Origin: Branchiostoma floridae
Lineage: Eukaryota; Chordata; Leptocardii; Amphioxiformes; Branchiostomatidae
NCBI RefSeq assembly: GCF_000003815.2
Contig: NC_049984.1
Coordinates: forward strand, 2,250,936-2,314,935
Direction of reading: 5' to 3'
Length of the DNA stretch: 64,000 nucleotides
The notes under the pieces are model-generated. The model was not told the DNA's origin. It worked only from the letters and a program-made list of their open reading frames with translations, and did not search any database. Of this stretch, positions 34,501-63,000 are shown in pieces; the stretch's first letter is position 1, and every line of letters starts with the position of its first letter. The position numbers and the translations under genes were made by a program.

Positions 34501-37500
34501 TGCTGAAGAGAAGTAAGTGACTGCTACGATTATCGTAGATATGGCCCTAAAAAACTGATAAAAGAAGCCTTCTCAATAGTCTAAAATGCAAGAGCTTCCG
34601 GGGGGCTTCGCCCACCTGGGTCCCCCCGACAGTGGCCCTGCCCCTGGACCCCGCCAGGGACATTCGGCGGCCCCCGGACCCCTGTCCGACGCTTTGAAAA
34701 AATCCTGGCGAGAAGTCTGTACGGCCTGAGTCTTCAAGTTAACGTATTGTGTGGTCCCGCTTATGAATATTAATTAGCCTTCGCTTTGCTCTTCGCTGAT
34801 TGGCTGAACCATTAATTGAATTAACTCTTCCTGCCGGCTAGACGCAGGTGCAGATGTCGGCTCTGTGGGGTGAACGTCCGAAAGGTCATGGCATGGAGAA
34901 CGATAGTCTGTGTAACACAAACTCCGCTGTCCAGGGCTCTAACTGGCCCCTCCCGGCGGATGTTTGGCGGGCTGCTATAAGCGAGATTTAATCAGGCTAG
35001 GAGAACGAAAGAAAACCAATTTCCCCTAAAAAAAGTGCTGTAATTAAGCCTTTTACAGTACTTTATGCCAAAAATTTTACTTGGATCATTTTACCAACTA
35101 TCTTATGCCTATCTATACCAAATGTTACTCATACCAGGGTACAGGGGTGCAAAATATACCGTTATAAGACCGTCAACAACAGTCGCACGGAGCTAACAGC
35201 GCAGCGAAAATACCATCGCTAGCGTTTCAACTTCGGATAACAAGTTATAAGTACTGTTGAACTCAGTAACGTTAAAGTTTGTTTTTAGTTGCCTTTGACG
35301 GTTTGACCTGAAATAATGTTACGCTAAACTCCTGAAGAGAAGTTAAGTGACTGCTGCGATTATCATAGATATGCCCCTAAGAACTGATACAATATAAAGC
35401 CTTCTGAATAGTCTAAAATGCGAGAGCCTTAGGCGGGCTTCGCTCCCCCTGGCGAGAACACCGCTATATACGGGATCATGAGGCCCCGCTTATGAATATT
35501 AATTAGCCTTTGGCCTCCTTTTCGCTGATTGGCTAGGTCTTTGATTCAATTAACTCTCCGGCTGACGCGCACAGGTGTGGCTCTGTGCGGGGTCACGGAA
35601 GGTCACGTCAGGAGGCCTAAAGAAAACAAATTTCCCCTCAGAAAAGTACCAAAATTAATCATTTTAAAGTTGTTTATGTCAAAAATTTTACTTGAATCTC
35701 ATTACCAAGTATCTAATGCCTATCTATACCAAATTTCAGGTCATTTAATTGTAATAGCAGGGTACAGGAGCCAAAAGTGTCCTTTTTTGGTCAAAAATTG
35801 GCCAAAAATCGCAAAAATAAGCATTTTGTTGCACTGTACACCAAAAGTGTTATTGAATTTATATGAAGGTATTATCAAGGCACATCTGTGTCAAATTTCA
35901 GCTCATTCGGTTGCAATACCAAGGTACAGGAGCCAAAAGTGTCCTTTTTTGGTCAAAAATTGGTCAAAAAATCGCAAAAATAAGCATTTTGTTGTACTGT
36001 ACACCAAAAGTGTTATCGAATTTATATGGGGGTATTATCAAGGCACATCTCTGTCAAATTTCAGCTCATTTGGTTGTAATACCAGGGTACAGGGGCCAAA
36101 ATATACAGTTTTGGTCTAAAATTGACCAAAAAATCTCAATAAAATCATTTTAGAGGCAGATATGAAAAAAATGAGAAAAAAGCATCAAGGTATTGGCCCA
36201 CTCTACCCTTGTGCCAAATTTCAGGTCATTCGGTCCAGGAATGGCGGAGATGATCACTTTGAAGATTTGACAGGAGAAAGAAGAAAGAAACATTACGAAT
36301 ACATAATAGTTCACGCATATTATGTATGGCTGAAATATAACTACCAATCAACATAGTACCTGTCAGATATCGAAATTGCCTTGGAACGGCTTTTGTAGGT
36401 CAGAGGTAAGTTACAATGATATCAAGACAGCTTCTTGTACCCCCTACCAGTGGTGTAGTCTTAAGATTTGTTTGTGTCTGTCTTAGATGATAACAGCCCT
36501 CCCAAGGAGCTGAGTCAGCAGATGGTTCCTCCGTCTCAGAACACACCTGTACGCACACCTGGGTTGGCTTTGAACGGAGCTCTGGACAGATCCATCTCTA
36601 GTGCTGCCGCCCGTATATACGGCCGTGCAGCGCTGAGTTTGAACAACAAGTCTTCATCTAGTGTCATCGGTAGGTGGGCCGCAGGACTTAACACCACATC
36701 AAACCACTGTCAAAAGTCATCATCAGATGGTAAACCAATCCCTGCCGGAGCAAAGATCATTCCCATCTTCAAGCCCAAAAAGCTGCAGAAACAACAAGAG
36801 AACGCAGGAAAAGAATCTTCCACTGGCAAGAAGAATCCACCACAAGTACCATCTTTTAGGCCGGTGGGAGCAAGAAGTGTCCCTGTGTTCAAGAGGAAGA
36901 CTTCAGCTCCAACCACAAATGTGGATCATCAGCAGCCAACAGCTCCCAAGGCAAATGCCTCCATCCAAGGAAAAATACCAGAAGGAAGCATTCCTGACAT
37001 CCCATCTACATCTTGGGGCCAAGACAGCAACCGTGAATCCGTAAATAGTTTCATCAGGTTGGTAGATCAATTGAACAAAGTCATCTTCGTTACACAAAAT
37101 TCTTCAGTAAACGTTTTGACGACCATTTGTGATCTTCATCAGTACAAAATGAAGTAATTACGTCAGAATACAAAAGGTTGAGTTCCGATTGCATTGACTC
37201 TGTCTAGATCATATAGCACCGATAGTATTTCTTTGAATTTGTTTTGTACTGATGAAGGCGACAAATGGTTGTCCAAATGTTTAATGTAGAATTAAAGAAG
37301 GTTGTGTAACAAAGACGACTTTGTTCATTTGATCTACATTTACTAACAAAGATGACTGATCTAAAGCAACCGTGAATCTTTTGACAGTCCCAGAGGTTTG
37401 CAGAGAACACCCCAGGCTGGGCTGATGGCCACGAAGGCAAGGCAGCTGGACTTTGGCAGGTCTCCTGTACAACCCTGTCAAGGCATGTCTACAGGGAATA

Positions 37501-39302
37501 AGAGGAAGGTTGAGGTAAGTATTTATCATTGTGATGATGATACTAACATGTTTACCATTCAAGCAATAGACCAACTAATAATTTCAATGAATGACTTTAT
37601 TGCAAGACCATACCCAAAGGCTAGTTGCAAAGTAAAACAGTGGTATACAGACTTGCATACTTCACCAAGAAGGTACATTCAATGTATATCAAAAGGGAAT
37701 GACATCTATTTCAAATCTTCTACAATGTGAAGGATTGACTTCTCTTTTGTAATCAGTGGGAGGTGAGCTGTCCATCATTTTCATATATAAAGGGGTTGGA
37801 TGAAGAAGATTTGTGTCATATGTAATTTGGCCTGTGATTTAATGGTTTTTGGTGCAATACTGAAATGGTGACTGACGGATTGTCACTGCCATAAATCAGT
37901 ACTGTAGGCTTGTAACGGATGTCTTGTATGTGTGTCTGCATAGATGGTATAACTGCACAGCACACAAGCTACATTGTACAGTAATATAGAAGCTTTTGAT
38001 GTTTTTTTATATGTTAGGGGGAAGCAGGTTGTGCCACTCCCAAGAAGCCCAGACCCAAGCCCAAAGTCCAGGAAAATGTGGATATCCTTGCACTGGCTCA
38101 TGCCAACCAGGTATCAATGATTTACTTATTTTCTGTTCAAGATATTGGGGATTTAATGTTTTAAATTTCATTGATTTCCAACATAGCAATAGCTTTAATA
38201 CATATAGAGTCAATTCTACATTACCAAGAGGGTATTTCTTGCCTTTTGTTCCAACATTTCCAAAATCTTCATAACATTCTAAATGTGATAAGTAACTGTT
38301 TAGAACATCATTGTTATGTTCTAAATATTTTCTACAGTATTCAAACATGTTAGAAACATTTCTAACATTAAAGTCATTATTTCCGATAGTTTCTAAACTG
38401 TTCCAACATAGATCCATCATTTGTGATCACATGTGATCACATGTTCGAACATGGAAACAACATGATGAAACTGGGTCAGTGGGCTGGGAACAGGGCAATT
38501 CACACATCCCTGCCAAGTACAGGAAATTGTATCTGTCTACCACCTTGTCACAAAAGAGTCACCAGTGTCTACTAAAGAAAATCTAAAAATACAAGACCCA
38601 AACAAAAGGCCCAGCTTAGCAGCTTGGTTTATGGGGGTAATAAAAGGTTTTATGGAGGGAAAAAATGACACAAATTGTTGGAACATCTGATCACATGTTC
38701 CTACAATAACAAAAACACATAGATGTTTCTAAATTGTTCTAAATAAAGAGATGTTTGTACCATTACTTTCCAAATGTTTCCAACATATCCAGATAGGTTT
38801 GAACATGTTCAAACTTTCATTTTCAATTGTTTGAACAATTTAGAACTTAAGTGACTGAAATATTCTTTTACTTAGAATAGTTCAAACTTAATACAAATAT
38901 TATTTCAAAACCCTCTCGGTGACTCGAAATGGACTCTATGCCTATGTGGAACTTACTATTTGCTTGTACTTGCATGCAGCTGAAAGTGTATAATAGTATT
39001 TAACACATATAAGGAGTCATACAAATTGGACTGGCATTAGCTGAGAAGAGAGCCCGATTTCTTTGACTTTAGGTTAAAGGAAACCACCGATCAAAAACTA
39101 CCACATAACCACCTTACTGTCCTTCCATCGGTGTACAATTTATTTAGGAGCAATGTCTATGTTTCAGTTGGAGAAGGTGAACACTGCCACACTTATTGCC
39201 TGGCTGAGGGAGAGGGGTGTGGCATGTAGGAGCAAAGACAAGAAGGGAGACTTGGTGCAACGGGTCATGGCAGTGACACAGGTCACACAACCGGAACAGT
39301 GA
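28592..39302 (+). CDS. C18orf63: C18orf63-like protein (DUF4708), partly in gap
   Basis: Protein of unknown biochemical role related to vertebrate C18orf63. Exons read from splice sites and matched phases: 28592-28755, 29044-29122, [exons missing in N gap], 29682-29791, 30314-30410, 30843-30925, 32048-32231, 32808-32985, 36487-37057, 37394-37514, 38018-38110, 39168-39302. Family hallmarks are the start FFSSLPDLKKLCVITL, the DRWCYVLPS block, NCPFQGYKDLRRHW, a YGYRLPE..G.FYYNVYF segment and GENVFTYP. The large exon at 36487 encodes a low-complexity tail with IPIFKPKK and VPVFKRK repeats. The penultimate exon is basic (PKKPRPKPK, possible nuclear signal). The last exon (LIAWLRERGV...KKGDLVQRV) resembles a SAP DNA-binding helix pair, not a feature I know from the vertebrate protein. 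The donor at 32985 could instead be 32979, also in phase. Confidence 0.88.
29151..29496. other. Assembly gap (Ns)
   Basis: 346 Ns; true length unknown. It falls where the family would need roughly 100 more residues between the exons ending at 29122 and starting at 29682, so one or more exons are presumably hidden. Frames reported across it are meaningless. Confidence 0.99.
31045..31610. repeat. 40-bp intronic minisatellite, about 13 copies
   Basis: The unit gtctatggtactgaatcatt + ggggcacatcattgggtcct repeats head to tail from about 31045, regular up to 31440 and then degenerate with shortened units. It lies in the intron after the exon ending at 30925. Copies differ by cac(a/t)(t/g)c and tcc/tgc variants, which suggests block duplication. 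Confidence 0.95.
31733..31900 (+). mobile_element. tRNA-derived SINE
   Basis: The head has a pol III box A-like tggcgtaactggtagacc and a box B-like gagttcgttcccc. The conserved body gtgcccttgggaaaggcact then a (t/a)cacccaggtgtaaaaatgggtacct segment recurs at 43497-43640, 49810-50170 and 59640-59930. No poly-A is needed for this call. Intronic, same strand as the host gene. Confidence 0.85.
32311..32409 (+). pseudogene. Partial tandem copy of C18orf63-like exon with donor
   Basis: Repeats the last ~100 bases of the exon 32048-32231 plus its donor (agtgcacag/gtactgaga), with a few substitutions (acctctgtacgcc). It lacks an acceptor and the first half of the exon, so it should not be spliced in unless a cryptic site upstream is used. 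Confidence 0.88.
32986..34307. other. Intron of the C18orf63-like gene, no feature recognised
   Basis: First part of the 3.5-kb intron between exons ending 32985 and starting 36487. Only short unsupported frames. Confidence 0.5.
34308..35760 (+). repeat. Two large diverged direct repeats (transposon-like)
   Basis: The segment from about 34310 (agaccgtcaacaa.agtcgcacgg) recurs from about 35165 in the same order: gcgcagcgaa, gtactgttgaactcagtaa, gaagtgactgctrcgattatc, ccttctgaatagtctaaaatg, cccgcttatgaatattaatt, ttcgctgattggctg. Length ~850 and ~600 bp. This is either a tandem duplication or two insertions of one family inside the intron. No protein recognised. Confidence 0.75.
35700..36260 (+). 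repeat. 162-bp tandem repeat, about 3 copies
   Basis: ggtacagg(a/g)gccaaaa starts at 35761, 35923 and 36086, each unit ending with caaatttcagctcatt(c/t)ggtt. Earlier and later partial units (taccaaatttcaggtcattt at about 35727, caaatttcaggtcattcggt at about 36210) extend it. The period is a multiple of three, giving a 196-codon periodic frame that I do not regard as a gene. Intronic. Confidence 0.88.
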
Positions 39303-39369
39303 GGTCTTATATCAGCTTTACACGCCAGAAAGGGAGTCTTCCAAACACTACAGTTGTACAAGAAAGTTA

Positions 39370-39466
39370 CTTGCTGAGGGGGGTGACGTGTAAGAGCAAG
39401 GACAAGAAGGGAGACCTAGTACAACGGGTGCTGGCAGTATCACAGGTCACACAGCCGGAACAGTGA
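39370..39466 (+). pseudogene. Tandem copy 2 of the last C18orf63-like exon
   Basis: Repeats the end of the terminal exon (gagcaaggacaagaaggg, then cacaggtcacacagccggaa and tga) without an acceptor of its own. It lies about 70 bases after the true stop, so it would be 3' UTR if the transcript is long enough. Confidence 0.87.
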
Positions 39467-39605
39467 ACTTAAAACACTCCAGAACAAAATGTTTCCAAAC
39501 ACACTGCAGCCCTATTTGTGTACATACATGTACTGTTGTATTTTGGATAGACCTATGACCATTTCATATGGCATCATATTGGGGTAATGGTTAGGGTGTG
39601 ACTGT

Positions 39606-39686
39606 GTAGGAGCAAGGACAAGAAGGGATGGAGATCTGGTGCAATGGGTGATGGCAGTGACACAGGTCACACAGCCAGAACAGTGA
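39606..39686 (+). pseudogene. Tandem copy 3 of the last C18orf63-like exon
   Basis: A third, more damaged copy with a small insertion after gacaagaaggga, again ending at the ...cagaacagtga stop region. Confidence 0.85.
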
Positions 39687-41026
39687 GCTCTTGTAAGCTT
39701 AACACTCCAAAAAAGGATTGTTCCAAACAGTGTCAGCAGTCCTATATCTATTTATTATATATGTTGTATTTGGGTATACCCATGACCATTGCATGTTGCA
39801 CTCAGAAAAGGATCCTTCCAAACACAGCAGTCCTACAGTTGTGCAGGAAACAGTTGAGCAACCAGATAGAATTTTGAAATGGTCGAACATTTCAGACAGT
39901 AACTGCTAAGTCTTTGCTGTTTCCAAATTCCATCCAGTTGCTGGAGTAACTGTTACCTAATCTTCTTACCTGGATGTCCAACCTTCATTGCTGTGTTTTG
40001 GACAAATCCCTGGCGAGTTTTGCACCTAGAAACTGTGTCATAAATAAGAAACTGTCAGGACGATCAAGATTTGGTTTTATAATGTACTGTTCTGAACATT
40101 CCTCAACTTTAATCTGTATGACAACCTTGATACAGAATAGTTCTAAAACTTGAAGCACATTGCTTTAAAGTTGTAATTTAAAATGTTACTAGTACTATTA
40201 ATATTTCTTTTGCATTGTATTTCACGTTGCTTCAAATTGTTAAGAATTAGATATACATTAATTTTTGCTAGCAAAAATATGACATCTTACTTTGATATTT
40301 GCGAATAATGAAACAATGGATAAGGAGTGATTTGTGAAAGAGGTTTGAACTTTGGGCAAGTTTACTGTCTGTTACTTTCAATGTTGTAGGATTCAGAAAG
40401 CCCCTTGCCCTTAAAATGGTTCACTTTTGATGTACAATTGCAAAAATGAGAGGGAAACACCTCAAATAGAATCCATTTATTCCCACCATGGTTCCAATTT
40501 GATGTACAACTTGCCTAGACATGCATACACTGAAGTTGTTACATGGGGTACTGGGTAAAATACTCTGAGACTCTTCTTTTTCTGACAACGAACAACAATT
40601 GCACAATACTGCAAGTGTTATGATAAAAACATGGATAGAGAATTCTACAGTAAATTGGCACCCATGTCAGTTGTCAGTACCGCAAGGATGTGGCTTCAGA
40701 TATTCTTTTTCTGTCTATTTCTTATTCATTTTCTCAACTCACATAGTCAACTATAAAACAAGACATCATGAAAAACAGTCTGCACTGATGGTTTAGATTC
40801 ATGTAATCTGCCTAAGTCTTGTTCCCTTAGTTCAACAGACCCACAGGGCTACTGTTGTTTTGTTTTTGTTAGCACCATGTTGTCACCTACATGTACAGGA
40901 AGCCCTCACTAGCTAGCCATGCCACCAATATACTATTCATATCAAGCAAGGTACTCTTCTAAGTTATAACATATACTAAAAAGCAAAGCATATCCAGCTG
41001 CCTACTTTGGTAAGATCTGCTCTTTT
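39687..41026. other. Intergenic region between convergent genes
   Basis: Between the C18orf63-like 3' end and the GPI 3' end. No gene recognised; AT-rich with unsupported short frames. Confidence 0.5.
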
Positions 41027-41032
41027 TTTATT
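41027..41032 (-). terminator. Putative GPI polyadenylation signal
   Basis: TTTATT on plus = AATAAA on minus, 561 bases beyond the GPI stop codon. A candidate only; no other AATAAA was noted closer to the stop. Confidence 0.4.
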
Positions 41033-41592
41033 AACTGCTTAAAATTAATATCTTTACGGACTCTGTTGTCTGTACAAAATGTAACACATATCGACAAGCA
41101 ATAATACTTTTCTCAATCCCCACCGGACCTTATGCAATCTTTGAATATTTGCAAAAAGACACGCGCACTCAACATGTGCAGCTTTTCCACCGTCGCTTTC
41201 CTCTCTCTTTTTAGCTTTCTTGCTTTCCAGCCAATCTACATGAAGCGCTTGCATAGCCTTTGCTTTGTTACGCCCAATTCACAACCTAAGCTTTCACAAC
41301 ATTAACCTCATAGAATACTGCTCTTTCTTACATAGCTGCTACTTTCTTTGTACAACGCTTTTTTTCCTGAATACACACATGGTTTCTTTCACATACTGCA
41401 GATGTATTACTTAGAGATATGGATACAGAACTACTGCTTTCGATGTTGCTTCAAGAAAATACTGCAGAATCTGATGTATAACTTAGAGATATCGATGCAG
41501 AACTCATCTTTATCTACTGCTTCCATGGTTGTTTCGTGAAATTACTGCAGATGTATAACTTATATACGGATGCAGAGCTTGGGTTCTTGTTC

Positions 41593-57091
<15,499 letters not shown>

Positions 57092-57656
57092 CTTGCTTGC
57101 CTAGAAGTTGAGTTGAGAAAGAAAATTGGGCCCAAAACGTAATCGTTTGGAATTATCATCAACACATACCAACATACAAGTATCAAGACTTTCCATCCAA
57201 TCGTTCTCTAGTTATAATGTTGACACACAGACACAAAGACGGACTGACAGACACAATGATACACACACGAACGCTCCCGAAAGCTTAACCCTCTTGGTCA
57301 AGCGACTAAAGAAAGAATTTAGATCACCATTGCAAAACACATCATTTTCTATTTTTGGAAATGATCATGACATTTTATCTTAATCATGATTGCATGAGAA
57401 GCAAGACAGGCAGACATTCGTGGTTTTGTACACAACAAATTTAAAGTATTTCTCTGTCAGTCACTACCTCGTTAAATCTCCCTGTCATTACACACATAGT
57501 TTAGATAAGAATGCAAACAATTGCAGGCGCCTAGGAAAACATATCTTACTCATTATGCGCATCCTGTAAGCACGTCTCTCACATGCGCCGATGTCGAAAA
57601 CCATTGACAAATTTTGTGCTAAGGTTTAGAATTTTTTTTAAATCATGATGACTTAC

Positions 57657-57720
57657 TTTTGGATAAAGCGCACTCTCTATATGTGGCCTGGAGCTTTAAG
57701 CGTTGCCGCTGCTGCCGTTT
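57657..57720 (-). promoter_or_regulatory. Possible GPI 5' UTR exon and promoter
   Basis: A donor (aaaa/gtaagt) at 57656 could splice to the acceptor just upstream of the GPI ATG. catatagagag lies about 30 bases before it on the minus strand and might be a TATA-like box, though that spacing leaves a very short exon. Speculative. Confidence 0.3.
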
Positions 57721-59639
57721 TCCGCCTGCCTTTGAGCTTAGTGACCACACGGTATCGCCGGTTTAGCTTTCTTATAGCGCTGGGCACAATGTGAGCTATT
57801 TGGGTCAACACGGGTGACACAGTGACCAGATAGCCGTTATGTACATGTGCACGCGTCAACGTTGTTGTGTTCAAATTGCAGTTGATAAATATAAAGAAAG
57901 CATTATCATATTTTGGTGTGCAAATTTGTGTATTAAGAAAATGTGTTTTTATATTCTACTAGTTGCACACACTAGCCGACATCATGGCCTACTTTCCCGA
58001 GTCGTCAAACCTATTTTAGGCAATTTTAGACAGTAAACCTTGACCAACCGTGCATTACAGACACATTTCTGTCCACGACGATCAATCCTCACATTCTGTG
58101 GTGACGTTTGCAAGTTGTTGAAATGAAACTTTGATGGCAAAAAGCTAGACGTTTAGAGCCAAACAGGTGTACATCAGTAGCCAACAGTTTGTTCCTTCTT
58201 GTTAGCATCAGTAGATTTATGTGAACAGCTTACGACAGTACAAGTATGTCGTATTTCTTTCGACTAACTGACATGATATAGGGAATCAGACCATATGACT
58301 GTCAAGGCTTACTGTATTTCAAGATGGCTTAACAAACGACACAAACCAGTACAGTGGCCAAGTGACTGAAATCTGCATTGTCGATTTAGTAGGCCGTGAG
58401 TCCAGTCGATCCATAGCCAAGTCATGCCAAAGACTTTAAAATGACACATGCGAATTTCTCGACACTCAGCATTTGGGAAAGAGTTTGGCAGTTGGACACA
58501 CACCACGGCCAGTGGACTACCCCCTTGCATGCCGTAGTGATTGCACAAAGTTGTGTGGCCCAAGGGCTATTGGGACGGAGATGGGCGCCGCCCTATGTAC
58601 CAACTTGAGCGGAAAGGACTAAAAGTTTTTAAGCTTTTAAACTACAAGATATCCCGGAAGCGTCAGTGTAATGCACAAACAGATATGTACGTGGTTTCGG
58701 TCACTAAGTTTGTAGGATTTGTGGTGGCTTTCGTGTACGTTTCATGGAGTATTTCATTACTTGGTGGCATATAGGACAGCAAGTTCCATTGCTGTTTCAG
58801 TAGCCAGGCATATACAATCAGAACCATACATCTGCTTGGAAATGAAGGTCGCTGCCCTCTGTCCGACGCTTTGACCCACTTTCTGCCGTGTTTCCATCTA
58901 AACATGCCCACAGACATGTCAGAAACAGATGACTCCTACATTCTCATGCGGTGTCATTACATTCCGATGCTATGGTATATATATAGTCGGGGCACAAAAG
59001 TCTCGTACTACAAAAGTAGCCCTCTTGTTCCAACCATTAACGCCAAAGTGTATAAAATCCAATGACAAGAGAGCATGCTGCTATATCAGCAAAACATCTT
59101 CACAAAATGGATGATGTTATTTCAAGATAATAATGTTTCATGACAAGGAACTTGCTCGAGTTAATGTATGATTCGCCAAACCGAAGGCAATTTGCATGTC
59201 ACGTTTTATGTAAAAAAAATCACCCCAGGGAAGTAAATCATTGTGTTCACGTTGTATGGCTGTTTGTTTGTTTGTCTATGTGTGCATGTATATATATATA
59301 TGTATGTATATTCATATGTGCATGTATATATACTAGTATGCTATTGCCAATGTTCACAGTACAGCGTTGCAGTACCTCCTCAGCGATGTTGTTTGTCTGT
59401 TGGACTGCATGGAATTGTCGCAAGGATGTGTGGGTAGGGCGATGAACTCTCTTCATCATCTCTGATTGACAGCTCGTGTAAGGAATGAGTTACGTAGACT
59501 GACGTCGGTTGTCAATCAAAATTAGCGGCCTAACCAATAAAAGACGGTATGCAGTGTTGGGTTTCTTGGTTTTGAATGCAAGTCTATTTCATTGCCCAGG
59601 TCTGGCAGCGCATGCTGTCAATCAAGTGACGTAGTTTTG
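57721..59639. other. Intergenic, no gene recognised
   Basis: Upstream of GPI. Short frames only; an (AT/GT)n-rich patch at about 59280-59340. Confidence 0.5.
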
Positions 59640-59930
59640 AGGTAACGGTTTAATAGTGCATTTGGTCCAGAACTCAGAGGTCCTACTTTGGAATCCCTTG
59701 ACATGCTACCTACGTTGTGCCCTTAGGAAAGAAACTTTCCACGAGGTTCCTCGCTTCACTCAGGTGACAATGAGTACCTAGCTTCGGTTAGGGCCGTCCA
59801 TCTGATATGACCTTGAATAGAGGCCTCGTCTTTGAGGAGAGCCACACCTCAAGCATGTAAAAGAGCCCACCACCGTGGTGGGGGACTATCCCGGTGTGAC
59901 CGGTTGGGATAGATCTGTCCGGATATGCAG
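59640..59930 (+). mobile_element. tRNA-derived SINE
   Basis: Matches 49810-50170: ttggtccagaactcagaggtc head, gtgcccttaggaaagaaact body, cactcaggtgacaatgagta and tatcccggtgtgacc tail. Box B is decayed (ttggaatccc). Confidence 0.83.
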
Positions 59931-59979
59931 CTTGTACTGAAATTTACCTCAAACAACTTATAACAGAACAAAGGAACGA

Positions 59980-61085
59980 CGGGTTTCCATGATACTTTTC
60001 TATGTTATCATATCTCTCGAATTAGCCACTGAGACGTACAAACCTGGGAGTCAGAGGTTGTTCCGCTTCTAATTTTCTTGATACTTGGCACGTGAATAAG
60101 TTAATATGACCTCGAAATTGTTACTTTTTGGGGGCCCCCTTGCGACATTCCATGATACTGCGGTTTGGACTTGCGTCGAGTTTCTCCCCTCTCCCTTCCA
60201 CGCACGGCATACTACTTTTCTAGGTAAACTCCCTGCATTAGAGAACCTGAGATAACGAACCAGCACCCCCCCCCCCCATAAAATAAAAGCAGCCCCGCTC
60301 GAAGTCTGCGAGGGAGGCTAGGTTTTGACATCTCGTTTTCTGTACGATTGTTGGTTACTTATTAGATAACTCTTGTAGTCGGGAACAAGAGACAAAATTT
60401 TGCAACCTCTAGCAGCTTTCTTTGGACACTGCAGGGAGCATTTTACTTTGTTAATTCTGTGATGCCATTTGTCTCGAAATAGGCGATGAGGTGTACATGC
60501 CCGGGATGTGAGAGGGTGTTCCGGTCCCCTTCCACTGTTCTACTGTCAGTTGAGGGGAAAATGTTTCGCTGGAGGTGACAATCCTTTGCGCCGATTCTAC
60601 TCACTAATCAAAACAGTCTGACTGAGTTGATCATGCAACGTTGTGGTCACATTTTGGGGGTCCCTAGCGATAATCTATGATACTGCGTTTTTGACATGTC
60701 ATGATTTGCGGTTGATACTTAACTCTTGTAGATGACTCTTGTAGTCGGGAAAAAGTTACTAACGTTTTAAACCTCTAGCAGCTTTTATCTTAACTGCAGG
60801 GGGAGTTTAACGTTGTTCATTCTGTGATGTCATTTCTCTCGAAATAATCGATGAGGTTTATTGTTCATTCTGTGATATCATATGACTCGAAATAGGCGAT
60901 GAGGTGTAACGTTACGTGTCTGGGATGTGAGAGGCTGTTCCCCTGCCATTGTTCTATTGCCACAAAAGTGGAAAATGTGTCGCCTGAGGTGACAATCATT
61001 TCAACTAAATATGCTCACTAACCAAACCAGTCTGACTGAGTTGATCATGCAACTTGTTGACAAAGGCGAACACTTTCTAACAGTA
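59980..61085 (+). repeat. About 430-460-bp tandem repeat, roughly 2.5 to 3 copies
   Basis: The landmarks ctcgaaataggcgatgaggt, gggatgtgagag.(g/c)tgttcc, gaggtgacaatc and cagtctgactgagttgatca occur near 60475-60630 and again near 60888-61050. A diverged first unit (ctctcgaattagccactgag, gggagtcagaggttgttcc) starts near 60013. It lies upstream of the secreted-protein gene. Confidence 0.85.
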
Positions 61086-61815
61086 ATGTCATCGCTTCAC
61101 AGACTTCAAACTTCACAAAATCAAGAAAAATATGTTTTGGGCCCTTTTGCATAGGAGCTAGTTGCGTGTGGGGGTTAGTCTATTCCTAGATCTAGACGAA
61201 GAAAAAGTCGTAAAATATTTTGTCCTGGGGGCTATAAGGTAAAGTTTGCCCCCTTCAACTCATCAGGTCAACTAATTTGCATAAAAAGGGCGGAGTCATA
61301 TTACTTCACACCGCTTTTCTGACCTTCGACGTCACCTAGAATCATGCGAGGGTCTGCATAGGGGTCCCCACGACGCTTTTCACCGAATTCAGACAAATTC
61401 CCTACATATCATGCTAAAATCAACGAAGGTAATTACGCAAAATTTGGTTGCGTCGATACAAATTATATGAATAAGGCGGCTTTACCTAAGAATTACAGAA
61501 CTAAAAACTACTTATACTACCTACACCTAGTGGAAAACCGCATTCGGACTCTCAGATAATTGTAGGTTGTCAAAACGTGTTTAGTATTGAGCACGCCCCC
61601 AAGAAGACATATTATCTATTTTTTTTGAGGGCCGTTTCCTTGTGCGGCTGGGACAGTGCGCCGGGATATAGGAAACGACGACACAATTTTTCTCTGGGAC
61701 ACTGACAAACATTCCGTCCGGACCTCGCTTGTACTAATTTTGCAGAGAGACACAGTTACAAGTCAGACGAAGACCTCGAGTTTTAGACAAGCAACGGACG
61801 TGTCATCAACTATCG
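61086..61815 (+). promoter_or_regulatory. Promoter region and 5' UTR exon of secreted-protein gene
   Basis: A donor tatcg/gtaagt at 61815/61816 ends a probable non-coding exon that begins somewhere after 61690. The next acceptor (aattttccag) is at 62233. Start site not identified. Confidence 0.45.
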
Positions 61816-62235
61816 GTAAGTTTTAGATATCACCGTGTTGTCCTGTCATATCTTCATGCGCCATTGTGACCGAGTTTTTGTCTCGTTTTGTTTCATTTCG
61901 AAATGTGACATTTGTGTGATGTTTCGCTGACACGAGTGTAGTTAACAGTATACCTAAGCCAAAGATAAGCTACTTTGTGGTCTTTGGATCTGAATGTTTC
62001 GATATTTTGTGGGGATCAAACTGTGTCTGTCTCCGTCAAAGTGATTTCGTGCATGTTGGTTCATCGGAATGTAAAAACATAGGAACAATAAATGTCTTTG
62101 TAGCAAGCATTGTAGCAAGTAGTTATTGCCATAAAGAGTTACTACATGTTAGCTTCACCAAGGTACAATGATGTATGTATCTTATTTTGTCCATCTGTAT
62201 TGAAACGTGTTGTTCGAACTCGCAATTTTCCAGAC

Positions 62236-62960
62236 ATGACCGCGCTCAAGTCCCTGGTCTTGTTGGTGACGGTTCACCTTCTGTCGCCATATTGCACAGG
62301 TGAGTCTTCTACGATTGACAACTCTTAAGAGCGTAATGTTCTTTTGTTTACTTCGTTGTTGTTTTGTTTTCCTATCCCCGTCTCTTTGTCACCTGTAAAC
62401 AAATTCAAAACTCTTTGACCATGTTTGAACTAGCAGCGATTTGCGTTAAGCCGTTTAAACTTTGTCCTGAAATCTTGATGTCAGTCAAGTGGATAATCAT
62501 TTCCTTGTCGTAACAATAGGCTGACGAAATCTCTACACCTTACGTTTCAAAGCTTCAATCAATGGTCAAGAACTGCTTCCAGAATGTGTTACATTTGTAT
62601 TAATTCACTTCAATCTGTTTATAAAAGCAATGCTTTATAATCTATATGCCCTGCCATTGACAACATGGTTACAATTGTTTGCGACGTCCTATCGTTTATG
62701 TAGCTTGACATTATCACTTCCTCGTGCTAGTTTTCGCTTACGTGCTCACTTAAGCCCCGTTTATAAATCAAGAATTTAGCCTGATGCCTACGAACAAATG
62801 ACAGAGTTTCTTCGTCGGCATCATGGTCATACCTCCTCGTAATTTAGAGCTCGCTGACAACTCGGCCGAGCTAAATTCTTGATTTGTAAAGGGGGCTTAA
62901 AGACAACACCAAACACACACGTACACACGCACGCACGTACACACACACGCGCACACACAC

Positions 62961-63000
<40 letters not shown>

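Noticed and set aside
35529-36153. 196-codon frame in the C18orf63-like intron
   Set aside because: Its periodicity is that of the 162-bp tandem repeat; no family features.
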